A DNA stretch of 64,000 nucleotides from Chryseobacterium sp. JAH (GCF_001507335.1 NZ_LMAH01000003.1:248001-312000), one strand, 5' to 3'; counted from the stretch's first letter, positions 18,157-26,738 are shown. Program-made: numbers and translations. The notes: a model not told the origin generated them from the sequence alone.

Positions 18157-19488
18157 ATGTATAGTTTTTCACCAAAATTAAAATCAACTTCTATCATACT
18201 TCTTGTTGTAGGTTTAGTTTTATTCGGAATCGGTTATTTCATGAATCATGGATTGACTGCAGAAAAAATAGAACACATGATGGAGGCAGTTCACTCTTCA
18301 GGTCACGACGCACCTACTCACTCTAGTGAGATGATAGGACCTCAGGATCATGCTTCACATTTAGAACATGCTACAATGCAGGTGCATAATCAGCCTTTGG
18401 CAGCAGTACATTTTGTCGCTGTATTTTTCTTCGGAGTAAGTTGTGCAGTATTGTTTTTCTACTGTATTCAGCACGCTGCTCACGCAGGATGGCCAATTAT
18501 TATTACAAGAGTAATGGAAGCTATTGCTTCTTATATCCCTTATGGTGGTGCAATCTTGGTAATCATCATGTTGTTAAACATTTTACACCAAGGTCACCTA
18601 TTCCACTGGATGGATCCGGATTTAACAGATCCAAACTCTGCACACTTTGATGTGATCTTATTTGAAAAGAAAAGATTCTTAAATATTCCTTTCTATGCAA
18701 TCAGAACTTTGATCTACGTAATCGGAGCATCATTCTTCGCATGGAAATTAAAAGCGCAGTCTAAAAAAGTAGATGATACAAAATCTTTGGTTGAGTATCA
18801 GTTCCTTTACAGATGGGCAGTAGGATATATCGCATTCTTCGGATTTGCTTCTGCAGCTTGGGCTTGGGACTGGTTGATGTCTATTGACCCTCACTGGTAT
18901 TCTACAATGTACATCTGGTATTCTATGGTGAGCTGTCTTTCTAGTGGTATTGCAGTAATTATCTTATTAAGTGTTTACCTTAAGAAAAACGGATTCTTAC
19001 CACAGTTCAATGACAATCACTTGCACGATTTAGGAGTTTTCCTTTTTGCTACAAGTATGCTTTGGACGTACACATGGTTTGCTCAGTTTATGCTATACTG
19101 GTATGCAAACGTACCGGAAGAGGTAAATTACTTCTTCGGAAGATTCCAACACTACGGAGTTACGTTCTTACCAATGTTGATCATCAACTTCTTATTACCA
19201 TTATTGGTATTGGTAAGTTCAAGCATCAAGAGAAACTACAAAGTGGTTACGATCATGGCAGTAGTTGTAATCTTGGGACACCTTTTAGATTATTTCAACA
19301 TGGTAATGCCGGGAACAGTTGGTCCTTACTGGAACACTCCTGAAGTACTATTACTGGTATTGGGTGCTGTATTATTTGTTGTAGGATTATTTATCTTCAC
19401 AGTAATGTCTGCATTAGCTAAATTGAAATTGATCCCGACAGGAAACCCTTTCCTTCACGAATCTGAAATTTATGAGTATCCTTTCTAA
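18157..19488 (+). CDS. actF: Alternative complex III membrane subunit ActF
   Basis: Second NrfD-like polytopic subunit of alternative complex III, 443 residues with about ten transmembrane helices. The motif LYRWAVGYIAFFGFASAAWA and the DWLMSIDPHWYSTMY stretch are characteristic of ActF. Unusual is the first loop (about residues 28-90): it is rich in His and Met, with about nine His between the first and second helices, and could bind metal or sense pH. It follows actE by eight bases and ends the operon; a strong terminator lies 25 bases downstream. No cytochrome oxidase genes follow directly, unlike in some other Bacteroidetes. Confidence 0.93.
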   Translation: MYSFSPKLKSTSIILLVVGLVLFGIGYFMNHGLTAEKIEHMMEAVHSSGHDAPTHSSEMIGPQDHASHLEHATMQVHNQPLAAVHFVAVFFFGVSCAVLFFYCIQHAAHAGWPIIITRVMEAIASYIPYGGAILVIIMLLNILHQGHLFHWMDPDLTDPNSAHFDVILFEKKRFLNIPFYAIRTLIYVIGASFFAWKLKAQSKKVDDTKSLVEYQFLYRWAVGYIAFFGFASAAWAWDWLMSIDPHWYSTMYIWYSMVSCLSSGIAVIILLSVYLKKNGFLPQFNDNHLHDLGVFLFATSMLWTYTWFAQFMLYWYANVPEEVNYFFGRFQHYGVTFLPMLIINFLLPLLVLVSSSIKRNYKVVTIMAVVVILGHLLDYFNMVMPGTVGPYWNTPEVLLLVLGAVLFVVGLFIFTVMSALAKLKLIPTGNPFLHESEIYEYPF

Positions 19489-19512
19489 GGACTTGTAACA
19501 AAATATAACTTT

Positions 19513-19547
19513 AAAAGACTGATTTATCACAAATCAGTCTTTTTTTT
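19513..19547 (+). terminator. Terminator of the act operon
   Basis: A perfect 12-bp stem (AAAGACTGATTT with AAATCAGTCTTT) and 5-base loop are followed by a run of T, 25 bases after actF. Confidence 0.9.
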
Positions 19548-19611
19548 ACCTTCAAGGCAACCATTTCTAAAACTCACTGTCTTAATATTAAATAACCCTT
19601 AATAATAAACC

Positions 19612-20628
19612 ATGAAAAAAAATCAATTATTCTCACTTCTCTTTATGTTGTTGTTTAATGTCTTCAATGCGCAAACCACAACTTTCCTTTCAGAAAAAAC
19701 AAACCAGCCCTTACCCAAAGTCTCCGTATTCGGAAAAGACGGAACCATTGTTGCCCATTCTGACATTGACGGAAAAATTGAGAGAAACACTTTAACTCCT
19801 TCTCAGGAAAAGTTTCAATTGGTATACGAAAATTTATCGCTGGGAACATTTTCTTATGCTGACTTAGATAAAGATGTGGTAAAATTAAATGACAGAGTAA
19901 AAGATATTGAAGCTGTTGTTATTAAAAACAATAAACCGGCAAAATATGTTTTGATAAAAGGAAACTTTAATGCCTATGTAACTCTAAATGGTTCTTTAAA
20001 TTGCTATGTTGACGGAATAGCAACATATGTTTTCGATAATAAAAGTAAAAAACTGAAAAGTACAAATGTTGAACAGTACAGAATTTTCAGATTAGAAAAA
20101 GTATCAAACGAGGATAAGCAGACCAGCTCTTTCGATTACAACACTTTCTTAAATCTGCCTCTTTTGAAAGATGTTGGAAATATTGCTGAATACAAAAGTA
20201 GAAGAGCTACAATTAAGGAACTAAAAGGAAATACAAAAGATGAAATAGAAATTAGCGGCAGTGCTTTACAGGAAAAAGAATTGGCTTTGTTTGGATACAG
20301 ATTTTTTGATATAAGAGGATTAATCAATCACTCTTATGACAAAGATTCAAAAAAAACCTTAAGAGATTTCCTGGAATCCAATGAAATCATGTACATGAGT
20401 TTAAAGCATAAAAGTGAACCGAATTATAATAAAATCATCGCTTATAGAAACTTTTATCCTACAGAATTAGATTTCAGCGATAAGAACGATGTGGAAAAAG
20501 TAAAGTTTGACAAAAACATTAGTCAGTACAAAACCAATTATTGGCAGGATGCATCATTCCCCAATATGCAGACTATTTTCAGTTCATTTTTCAAAGAAGA
20601 TTTAAAGGAAAAAGAAAACAAAAAATAA
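19612..20628 (+). CDS. Secreted protein of unknown function
   Basis: Not recognised. A signal peptide (about 21 residues, ending NVFNAQ) is followed by a short segment resembling a carboxypeptidase-regulatory-like or CNA-type beta-sandwich (TNQPLPKVSVFGKDGTIVAHSDIDGK), often seen at the N-terminus of Bacteroidetes secreted or outer-membrane proteins. The remaining ~260 residues are Lys/Asp-rich, with no T9SS sorting domain and no lipobox. It may interact with the cell envelope or a partner barrel, but this is a guess. It is separated from the act operon by a terminator and from the next gene by about 50 bases with its own -7 box, so it is probably monocistronic. Confidence 0.6.
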   Translation: MKKNQLFSLLFMLLFNVFNAQTTTFLSEKTNQPLPKVSVFGKDGTIVAHSDIDGKIERNTLTPSQEKFQLVYENLSLGTFSYADLDKDVVKLNDRVKDIEAVVIKNNKPAKYVLIKGNFNAYVTLNGSLNCYVDGIATYVFDNKSKKLKSTNVEQYRIFRLEKVSNEDKQTSSFDYNTFLNLPLLKDVGNIAEYKSRRATIKELKGNTKDEIEISGSALQEKELALFGYRFFDIRGLINHSYDKDSKKTLRDFLESNEIMYMSLKHKSEPNYNKIIAYRNFYPTELDFSDKNDVEKVKFDKNISQYKTNYWQDASFPNMQTIFSSFFKEDLKEKENKK

Positions 20629-20654
20629 AGAATCTGTATTCATAAAGGTTTTAC

Positions 20655-20662
20655 TAAATTTG
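20655..20662 (+). promoter_or_regulatory. -7 box (TAAATTTG) before the NTF2-like lipoprotein gene
   Basis: TAAATTTG matches TAnnTTTG, 16 bases before the ATG at 20679. No TTG is present at 19 bases; the region there reads CTG. Confidence 0.5.
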
Positions 20663-20678
20663 CATCAAACCATATAAA

Positions 20679-21857
20679 ATGAAAAAGCTAACTTTTCTAA
20701 TGCTATTTAGTTTGCTTCTTTTTACATCTTGTAAAAAAGACCATGTAGATGCAACGACAACTCAGACTTTGCAGTCGAGCATTAATGATATGGCTTCAAG
20801 CCTTACAACGATCAAGCAAATAAAATTTAATGAAGCTCTATATATTCTAAAAACTTTCGGAGTAGAAGCTGAGGGAGATGTGAATGAGCTTAAAGCTTTA
20901 GGTCAGCTTATCAATGGAAAAAAGGTTCCTGAAATTCTGTCAATGGCAGATCAGGTGGCACAGAAAAATGGAATAGAATGGGCAAGTACAGCTCCGCCTT
21001 CATTAGGAGAAATGAATATTTTCGGCGATGAAACGGCAAAAGAAAGTGATCCAAACGATGTGCGCGCAACCTCACTAAATATCGCCACCCAATTATCTGG
21101 AGATACCGGAAATGGCCCTACAGCAATGCAGATTATTCCTAGATTGGTTGATAATGCTGGTAATCCGGTTTCATTCAACGGGGCAGCTTTGGAAACAACA
21201 TTAGAAGTTTTCAGCAATGGAGTGAAACTTTCTACCGCAAAAAACCTGATGCAGGATAATAATTTCAAAGGGTTTCATCTTAGATTCTCCTCTTTATTGG
21301 CATCTAAAATTATGGACAATAAAATTGACATCACAGTTTCGGTAAAAACAACAGCCAAAACTTTCAAAATGTCTAAAATTGGATTGGATGTAAATCCTTC
21401 TGCCCTGAAAGTTCCTGAAGTTCCAAAAACAGATTCTACATTGATTGTTCAGGATCCCAATGCAGTAATTGATCCCAATAATCCGACAGGAACATCTACT
21501 ACAGATCCAAACACTTCTACTCAGCCCAAACAGCCTACAACTGATCCTAAAAATACAGTAAGCAAGTTTTTAAATAACGTAAGTTCACAAAACTTAAAGG
21601 CTGCATTTGATGCCTCAAGTAACCCGACCTGGGGAAGCTATGAATCTTTCTCAAACCCAACGTCTGGATTTGGTGCTGTAAAAAATGTTAGCGTTAAAAA
21701 TATCACCACTAACGCTACAAACCCAACTGCTGCAAGTGTAAATGCGACGTACGACGTGACGGATAAAAACGGAAGAACAACTTCTCTTAAAGCTACTTTT
21801 GGCTTAAAAAGCGTCAATGGAGAATGGAAAATCTCAAGCTATAAAATAAATCCTTAA
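20679..21857 (+). CDS. Lipoprotein with a C-terminal NTF2-like domain
   Basis: Predicted lipoprotein (signal ending LLLFTSC, Cys near residue 18) of 392 residues. The N-terminal ~220 residues are not recognised. A Pro/Thr/Asn/Asp-rich linker (about 250-290) leads to a C-terminal ~100-residue domain that looks NTF2/SnoaL-like (VSKFLNNVSSQNLKAAFDA, then beta strands ending GEWKISSYKI). Such domains bind small ligands or partner proteins; no activity can be assigned. The stop codon is one base before the apt start, so the two genes are almost certainly co-transcribed, although no functional link is obvious. Confidence 0.6.
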   Translation: MKKLTFLMLFSLLLFTSCKKDHVDATTTQTLQSSINDMASSLTTIKQIKFNEALYILKTFGVEAEGDVNELKALGQLINGKKVPEILSMADQVAQKNGIEWASTAPPSLGEMNIFGDETAKESDPNDVRATSLNIATQLSGDTGNGPTAMQIIPRLVDNAGNPVSFNGAALETTLEVFSNGVKLSTAKNLMQDNNFKGFHLRFSSLLASKIMDNKIDITVSVKTTAKTFKMSKIGLDVNPSALKVPEVPKTDSTLIVQDPNAVIDPNNPTGTSTTDPNTSTQPKQPTTDPKNTVSKFLNNVSSQNLKAAFDASSNPTWGSYESFSNPTSGFGAVKNVSVKNITTNATNPTAASVNATYDVTDKNGRTTSLKATFGLKSVNGEWKISSYKINP

Positions 21858-21858
21858 A

Positions 21859-22395
21859 ATGGCATCAGCGGAACTGATACAAAAACTGAATAACACGATT
21901 GAAAATATCGCAGATTTTCCGATTCCTGGAATTCAGTTCAAAGATATTTCGCCGATTTTTCTAGATCCGAAACTTTATCAGGAAGTTATTGAAGATCTCG
22001 TGAAATTCAGCAAAGGAAAAGTAGATGCAGTTTGCGGAATTGAAAGTCGAGGATATCTTTTTGGGATTGCTATAGCAGTAGCTTTGGATGTTCCCTTTAT
22101 TTTAATAAGAAAGAGCGGTAAACTTCCGCCACCGATTATTTCAGAAAAATATGATTTGGAATATGGAAGTGCAGAAATTGAAACTCGAGAAGGCCAAATC
22201 AAAAAAGGTCAGAAAATTTTAATTCATGATGATCTCCTGGCAACTGGCGGAACTACCGAAGCGGCAGCAAAATTGGTTGAGAAGCAAGGAGGCAAAGTGG
22301 TTCAGTTTAGTTTTTTGATTGGTTTAAAAGATTTGAAAGGTGAAGAAAAGCTCAGGAAATTTGATTCGGAAATATATCATACTTTAGAATATTAA
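21859..22395 (+). CDS. apt: Adenine phosphoribosyltransferase
   Basis: Purine salvage enzyme that makes AMP from adenine and PRPP in the cytoplasm. The N-terminal IADFPIPGIQFKDISPIF and CGIESRGYLFG are typical of Apt. The PRPP-binding motif is ILIHDDLLATGGTTEAA (about residues 120-136). The length of 178 residues is normal. The start codon lies one base after the NTF2-like lipoprotein, so expression may depend on that gene's promoter. A 302-base gene-free stretch follows. Confidence 0.97.
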   Translation: MASAELIQKLNNTIENIADFPIPGIQFKDISPIFLDPKLYQEVIEDLVKFSKGKVDAVCGIESRGYLFGIAIAVALDVPFILIRKSGKLPPPIISEKYDLEYGSAEIETREGQIKKGQKILIHDDLLATGGTTEAAAKLVEKQGGKVVQFSFLIGLKDLKGEEKLRKFDSEIYHTLEY

Positions 22396-22697
22396 CATTT
22401 CAATTCATTAATTTTTTGTTTAAAATATTTTAAGTATCAATCCGTAGAATGGAAGAGACTTTGTATTCTTAGCTGAGTGAAATCAATAAATTCGACGAAG
22501 TCAAACGCCTTTACAAACCTTAAAATAAAACAGCTAGTCGTAAAAAATCTTTGCGAACTTTGCATTAAAATTCAGCGATGTGCAAGCAAAAATTAATAAG
22601 AAAATAAAGAAATTACAATTCATCTAATAATACCTGCAAAGTATTTTGTAAATCACTCAGAAACAATTAAATTTGCAGTTCAATTTTTTAAGAATTT
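22396..22697. other. Gene-free stretch between apt and the TPR gene
   Basis: About 302 bases without a credible gene. It holds the promoter of the TPR gene at its right end (22646-22675). Around 22470-22522 there is one short open segment (translated end KFDEVKRLYKP, then stop) without a usable start, which could be a coding remnant or chance. No hairpin terminator for apt is evident. Confidence 0.6.
22646..22675 (+). promoter_or_regulatory. Bacteroidetes-type promoter of the TPR-ribH operon
   Basis: TTG (22646-22648), exactly 19 bases, then TAAATTTG (22668-22675): a full match to TTG-N19-TAnnTTTG. The start codon is 22 bases further on. Confidence 0.8.
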
Positions 22698-23405
22698 ATG
22701 GCAAAATTGGGAAAAAATGCTCCAAATGAGCAAGAAGGTAAAGAAACAGTAGAATTTTTTAAAGACCTTGACAGAGAGGCTTTAAACACAGAAAGATTCT
22801 TAGAAAAATATCAGAAACCGCTAAGTGCGGCTTTTATCGGTTTAGTAGTAGGAGTTTTAGCTTATTTCGGATACCAGCAGTTTATGGTAGCTCCAAAGAA
22901 TGCAGAAGCAGTAAAAACATATTTGGCTGCACAAAAAAATCTTACAGAAGGTAAAGATAAAGAAGCTTTAGGTGGAAAATCTGCTGCTAATCCTGGCTAT
23001 CTGGGAACGTACAACGAATATTCTTCAACTAAAATCGGTAAACTTTCTGCTTACAATGCAGGGTTATTGAAATTTAAAGAAGGAAAATTCCAGGAGGCTT
23101 TTGATCTATTAGATAAATTTTCTTCTGATAACAAAACATTGATGGCAATGAAGTATGGTGCAATGGCAGATGCTAAATCTGGACTTAATAAAAACGACGA
23201 AGCGTTATCTTTATTAGACCAAGCAGCTTCAGCTTCAGATGATCCTTACACTTCTTACTTCTTCACAAGAAAAGCGGGAATCGTAGCTTTAGGAATGAAG
23301 AAAAATGCAGAAGCTAAAAAATATTTCGCAACTATTGACGAAAAATATCAGGACTACGACAACGGAATGTCTGATTCTTATATTGAAATGACTAAATATT
23401 ACTAA
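22698..23405 (+). CDS. Membrane-anchored tetratricopeptide repeat protein (YfgM-like)
   Basis: A 235-residue protein with an N-terminal cytoplasmic segment, one transmembrane helix (about residues 44-64) and a C-terminal periplasmic region with TPR-type helical repeats (SAYNAGLLKFKEGKFQEAFDLL and following). The layout resembles E. coli YfgM, an inner-membrane partner of the periplasmic chaperone network and the SecYEG translocon; function in flavobacteria is unknown. It has an ideal promoter and sits two bases before ribH, so the two share a transcript. Confidence 0.8.
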   Translation: MAKLGKNAPNEQEGKETVEFFKDLDREALNTERFLEKYQKPLSAAFIGLVVGVLAYFGYQQFMVAPKNAEAVKTYLAAQKNLTEGKDKEALGGKSAANPGYLGTYNEYSSTKIGKLSAYNAGLLKFKEGKFQEAFDLLDKFSSDNKTLMAMKYGAMADAKSGLNKNDEALSLLDQAASASDDPYTSYFFTRKAGIVALGMKKNAEAKKYFATIDEKYQDYDNGMSDSYIEMTKYY

Positions 23406-23407
23406 AC

Positions 23408-23929
23408 ATGGCAACAGTTAATCTATCAGATTACAAGCCACTTCATATAAATAATGCCGAGGATTTTTCTATCGGCATTGTTTTTTCTGAGTGGAATGAC
23501 TTTGTAACATATAATCTACGTGATGCGGCTTTAGAAATTCTTGAAAAAGAAGGTGTAAAGTCTGAAAACATCAAATTATTTTCGGTTCCCGGAGCTTTTG
23601 AATTGAATTATGCAAGCATGCAGCTTTGTAAAGAGCGAACGTTTGATGCGGTAATCGCTATAGGATGCGTCATCAGAGGTGAAACTCCACATTTTGATTT
23701 TGTATGTGATGCAGTGGCACAGGGAATTAAAGACTGCAATATCTTAACCGATACTCCGACTATTTTCTGCGTTCTGACAGATGACACCAAAGAGCAATCA
23801 ATCGCAAGAAGCGGCGGAGATCTTGGAAACAAAGGTGTAGAAGCAGCAGTAACAGCTTTAAGCATGATCCAATTTAAAAGAAATCTTTCTGATAAAAAAG
23901 GAAATATCGGTTTTGGAAATAAACCGTAA
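23408..23929 (+). CDS. ribH: 6,7-dimethyl-8-ribityllumazine synthase
   Basis: Penultimate enzyme of riboflavin synthesis: it condenses 5-amino-6-ribitylaminouracil with 3,4-dihydroxy-2-butanone 4-phosphate in the cytoplasm. Family motifs are VPGAFELNYA (about residues 60-69) and IAIGCVIRGETPHFDFV, whose His (near 97) is the catalytic base. The C-terminal GNKGVEAAVTALSM helix is also typical. At 173 residues it is slightly longer than minimal homologues because of the N- and C-terminal extensions. It follows the TPR gene by two bases. No other rib genes are in the window and no FMN riboswitch is visible. Confidence 0.96.
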   Translation: MATVNLSDYKPLHINNAEDFSIGIVFSEWNDFVTYNLRDAALEILEKEGVKSENIKLFSVPGAFELNYASMQLCKERTFDAVIAIGCVIRGETPHFDFVCDAVAQGIKDCNILTDTPTIFCVLTDDTKEQSIARSGGDLGNKGVEAAVTALSMIQFKRNLSDKKGNIGFGNKP

Positions 23930-23940
23930 TCGATTCAAAT

Positions 23941-23972
23941 AAAAAAGGAGCTGATTTTTACAGCTCCTTTTC
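23941..23972. terminator. Terminator of ribH overlapping the end of the ATP-grasp gene
   Basis: AAAAGGAGCTG pairs with CAGCTCCTTTT across a 7-base loop, followed by T-rich sequence. The right arm is at the same time the last codons of the convergent ATP-grasp gene (C-terminus KEKEL and stop at 23958). Confidence 0.8.
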
Positions 23973-25118
23973 TTTTATGTAAATTTTGTTTGAATCTATC
24001 AGATGAGGCATAAACCGGCTTTGATTATTGGTAATTAAATGAACGCTTTCTCTAATTCCAATTCCGGCAGCTTCCTGACCAATCACCCAACTCCCGATTA
24101 CAGGATAGTTTCCGTCAAAATTTGGAAGTTCAAATAACTCTTGATAAATAAAACCTTCTTTGCCGTAATCACCATCATTTTCTTCAATCGCAACATTATT
24201 TTTAAATAAACTCACGTTGGCTCCTTCTCTTGAATAAATTGGTTTTTTAACGAAATTTTTTAAATGTTTGGGTTCAAAATAACATTCCAGTAAATAAGGA
24301 TGATTGGGAAACAATTCCCAGAGAATCGGCAAAATAGCTTTTGAGGAAAGAAGAATTTTCCAAGCAGGCTCCATCCATTGAGATCTGAAATTATTGCTGA
24401 CTAATTTTTCACCAAAACCATCCTGCAGAATCCATTCGTAAGGATATAGTTTAAAAATATATTCCATAATGTTCCGGTCTCCGGCAATGAATTCTTTTAT
24501 ATCTTCTGCCCATCCGATATCCTGGATCGGAATAAATTCTGTTTCGAAGCCCGCCTGCGTTGCACAGTCCCGCAAATATTCCACATTCGTAACATCTTCA
24601 ATATTCGTTAACGATGCAAAATAAATATAATGCGGATTCATGTAATTTTTAAGATACTTCCAGTAATCCACCAGCTTTTCATGAATTGAATTAAACTGAT
24701 CTTTGTACGGAAACATCTCCTGCAGCCAGTACCATTGTATCACCGAAGATTCATACAGAGAGGTCGGTGTATCTGCATTGAATTCAAGCAATTTTAAATT
24801 TTCGCCATCAAAACCAAAATCAAATCTCCCGTAAATTGACGGATGATCTTCTTCCCAGCTTGTAATAATATAATTTCTAAACCATTCTGGAATATTGAAT
24901 TTGTCCCACAGATTTTTTTCAATAATATGATCAACAGCTTGAAGACACATTTGCCACAATTCGACAGTTGCGTTTTCAATTTTGTCGACTTCTTCTGATG
25001 AAAAGTCGTAATAATGACTTTCATCCCAATAAAGCCCTTCCAAAGAATGATAACCAAAACCTAAGTTGTCGAGCTTATGTTCCCAGTTTTTCCGGAATTG
25101 TGATTCTACTCTTTTCAT
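23958..25118 (-). CDS. ATP-grasp amidoligase, glutathionylspermidine-synthase-like (YgiC/YjfC family)
   Basis: Member of the glutathionylspermidine synthase-like ATP-grasp family, close in layout to E. coli YgiC and YjfC, which lack the amidase half of true Gsp. Such enzymes ligate an amine to a carboxylate using ATP; YgiC/YjfC show no confirmed Gsp activity, so the substrate is open. Motifs include GRFDFGFDGENLKLLEFNADTP (near residues 95-115), KPIYSREGANVSLF near 290 and a final GSWVIGQEAAGIGIRES segment, all expected for nucleotide and Mg binding. The length of 386 residues is normal. It is the last gene of a three-gene minus-strand cassette after two small lipoprotein genes. E. coli ygiC likewise follows the lipoprotein gene ygiB. 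Confidence 0.88.
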   Translation of the reverse strand: MKRVESQFRKNWEHKLDNLGFGYHSLEGLYWDESHYYDFSSEEVDKIENATVELWQMCLQAVDHIIEKNLWDKFNIPEWFRNYIITSWEEDHPSIYGRFDFGFDGENLKLLEFNADTPTSLYESSVIQWYWLQEMFPYKDQFNSIHEKLVDYWKYLKNYMNPHYIYFASLTNIEDVTNVEYLRDCATQAGFETEFIPIQDIGWAEDIKEFIAGDRNIMEYIFKLYPYEWILQDGFGEKLVSNNFRSQWMEPAWKILLSSKAILPILWELFPNHPYLLECYFEPKHLKNFVKKPIYSREGANVSLFKNNVAIEENDGDYGKEGFIYQELFELPNFDGNYPVIGSWVIGQEAAGIGIRESVHLITNNQSRFMPHLIDSNKIYIKEKEL

Positions 25119-25120
25119 AT

Positions 25121-25453
25121 TTATGATGATGCTCTGAAACCACTTCTACCCAATCCTCCTCTCACAACATTCCCTTTGTAAGAGCTTCTGCCTATATTAG
25201 ATTTTGAGCTGATGGCATCACTGAAATATCCCGCTCTCTGATAAGCCCCATTACTGTAAGCTCCATATGGACGGAATGCATGATATAACAAAAAACCAGT
25301 CATAAAACCATGGGATCTTGAGTAAGATGCCGTAGTATCTGATCTCATGTAAACTTTTTTTTCACTTCCCCATTCTGCTTTTGGTTTTTCCTGAGAGCAG
25401 GCTGCAAGAATTCCTGTGACGAAAAGCAATTTTATAGAATTAGACTTTTTCAT
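25121..25453 (-). CDS. Small lipoprotein, possibly YgiB-like
   Basis: A 110-residue predicted lipoprotein with signal ending ILAAC (Cys near residue 19). The mature part is short and charged, then becomes rich in Gly, Ser, Tyr and Arg (GFMTGFLLYHAFRPYGAY, later NIGRSSYKGNVVRGGLGRSGF). This composition and its place directly before the YgiC-like ATP-grasp gene recall the UPF0441 lipoprotein YgiB; I cannot show homology by eye. The start overlaps the stop of the preceding lipoprotein gene (TAATG), and the stop is two bases before the ATP-grasp start, so the three genes are translationally coupled. Confidence 0.65.
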   Translation of the reverse strand: MKKSNSIKLLFVTGILAACSQEKPKAEWGSEKKVYMRSDTTASYSRSHGFMTGFLLYHAFRPYGAYSNGAYQRAGYFSDAISSKSNIGRSSYKGNVVRGGLGRSGFRASS

Positions 25454-25779
25454 TACTGAACAGTTATATAAAATTCATAATCTTTTTTCACCTTAGCCTG
25501 ATGTTCATCACCTGCTTCATCTTCTACAATCTGCAAGGTATCACCCAAACTCGGAATAGTATCTGTTTTTACAATTTCCTTAAAGAGCTTATTGTTCTTC
25601 CAGATTTTATGTTTTGTTATTAAAACATCTGCAGTATCAATGTGTTTCACAGAAAGCTCGGTTTCAATCGCAGATTTTTTATCCACACTTTCCACTTCAT
25701 CTTGATTGGATTCACTCTCATTGCAAGCCGTCAGGCTCATCAACCCTAAAAACATAAGAGTAATTTGAATTTTTTTCAC
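25453..25779 (-). CDS. Small lipoprotein of unknown function
   Basis: First gene of the ATP-grasp cassette. There is no ATG start. A TTG at 25800 lies inside a -7 box (TATTTTTG), so the GTG at 25779 is chosen; it gives MKKIQITLMFLGLMSLTAC, a clean lipoprotein signal, and a 108-residue protein. The mature part is acidic and contains a beta-rich region with KIWKNNKLFKEIVKTDTIP. I do not recognise a family. The TAATG overlap with the next gene supports a shared role with the second lipoprotein and the ATP-grasp enzyme. Confidence 0.6.
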   Translation of the reverse strand: MKKIQITLMFLGLMSLTACNESESNQDEVESVDKKSAIETELSVKHIDTADVLITKHKIWKNNKLFKEIVKTDTIPSLGDTLQIVEDEAGDEHQAKVKKDYEFYITVQ

Positions 25780-25798
25780 TTTAGTTATAATTTTTGAC

Positions 25799-25806
25799 AA
25801 AAATAT
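25799..25806 (-). promoter_or_regulatory. -7 box (TATTTTTG) of the ATP-grasp cassette
   Basis: On the minus strand TATTTTTG matches TAnnTTTG and lies 20 bases before the GTG start at 25779. No TTG occurs at the standard distance. Confidence 0.45.
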
Positions 25807-25846
25807 TATTTAATATTTTAAATTTACATATAAAAATAGCAAACAA

Positions 25847-26701
25847 ATGAAATGGACAGACGACAGAAGTGGCAATGTTGATGACAGAAGAGGATCCGGA
25901 GGTGGCGGAGGCGCAATTGTAGGTGGAGGACTAGGTACCATCATCATTGCAGCAATTGTATTCTTTCTTGGTGGAGATCCCTCGGCAATACTTTCTTCAG
26001 GAGGAAGTTCATCTCCACGAACTGAGCAAAGAGAGCTGAGTCAAGGAGAACTGCAAGTTGGAGAATTCGTTAAAATGATTACCGCTGAAAACGAAGAAAC
26101 CTGGACTAAAATTTTTGCCGAAAACGGCATGCAATACAAACCGGCCAGAGTAGTATTGTTTGAAGATGGTACAGATTCGGGCTGTGGACAGGCGCAATCT
26201 GCGATGGGACCATTTTATTGCCCCGCTGATCAATCTGTGTATATGGATATGAAATTCTTTGATGAACTTCAGTCGAAATTCGGAGCCAAGGTGACTGAGT
26301 TTACTATTGCTTATGTAATGGCTCACGAAATGGGACATCATGTGCAAAATCTTTTAGGAACTTTAGATAAAACCGATCAATTGAGAAGAAGCGGAAGATA
26401 TTCTGAAGCAGAACTTAATCAGGTTTCTGTAGCGACCGAACTTCAGGCTGATTTCTACGCCGGTCTCTGGGCAAGATATTCTAATGAAAGAGAAAAATTC
26501 CTTGAGCCTGGAGATTTAGAATCTGCAGTTGAAGCAGCTGAAGCTGTAGGTGACGATAATATTCAAAAAAGATCGCAAGGCTATGTAAATCAGGAAAGTT
26601 TCACGCACGGTTCTTCGGCACAACGAAAAGAATGGTTTATGAAAGGTTATAATTCCGGAGACATCAAACAAGGAGATACTTTTAATCAACTTTTAAGATA
26701 A
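25847..26701 (+). CDS. Neutral zinc metallopeptidase (YpfJ family)
   Basis: Membrane-anchored zinc metallopeptidase-like protein. The N-terminal region is Gly-rich and charged (WTDDRSGNVDDRRGSGGGGG), followed by one transmembrane helix (about residues 27-47), as in E. coli YpfJ. The catalytic motif HEMGHH lies near residue 162 within YVMAHEMGHHVQN, with a downstream ELQADFYAGLWA that supplies a further metal ligand and is typical of the family. The length of 284 residues is usual. Substrates are unknown. It is divergent from the ATP-grasp cassette, with only about 65 bases between the two starts, and convergent with the GLPGLI gene. Confidence 0.92.
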   Translation: MKWTDDRSGNVDDRRGSGGGGGAIVGGGLGTIIIAAIVFFLGGDPSAILSSGGSSSPRTEQRELSQGELQVGEFVKMITAENEETWTKIFAENGMQYKPARVVLFEDGTDSGCGQAQSAMGPFYCPADQSVYMDMKFFDELQSKFGAKVTEFTIAYVMAHEMGHHVQNLLGTLDKTDQLRRSGRYSEAELNQVSVATELQADFYAGLWARYSNEREKFLEPGDLESAVEAAEAVGDDNIQKRSQGYVNQESFTHGSSAQRKEWFMKGYNSGDIKQGDTFNQLLR

Positions 26702-26735
26702 AAAAAGGCCTGAAGAAATTTCTTCAGGCCTTTTT
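26702..26735. terminator. Bidirectional terminator between the peptidase and GLPGLI genes
   Basis: A perfect palindrome (AAAAAGGCCTGAAGAAA and its complement) starts right after the peptidase stop codon, with A and T runs on either side, so it can serve both convergent genes. Confidence 0.9.
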
Positions 26736-26738
26736 ATT

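Noticed and set aside
22440..22600. Possible repeat or coding remnant upstream of the TPR gene
   Set aside because: Only one short open segment without a start and no second copy in the window.
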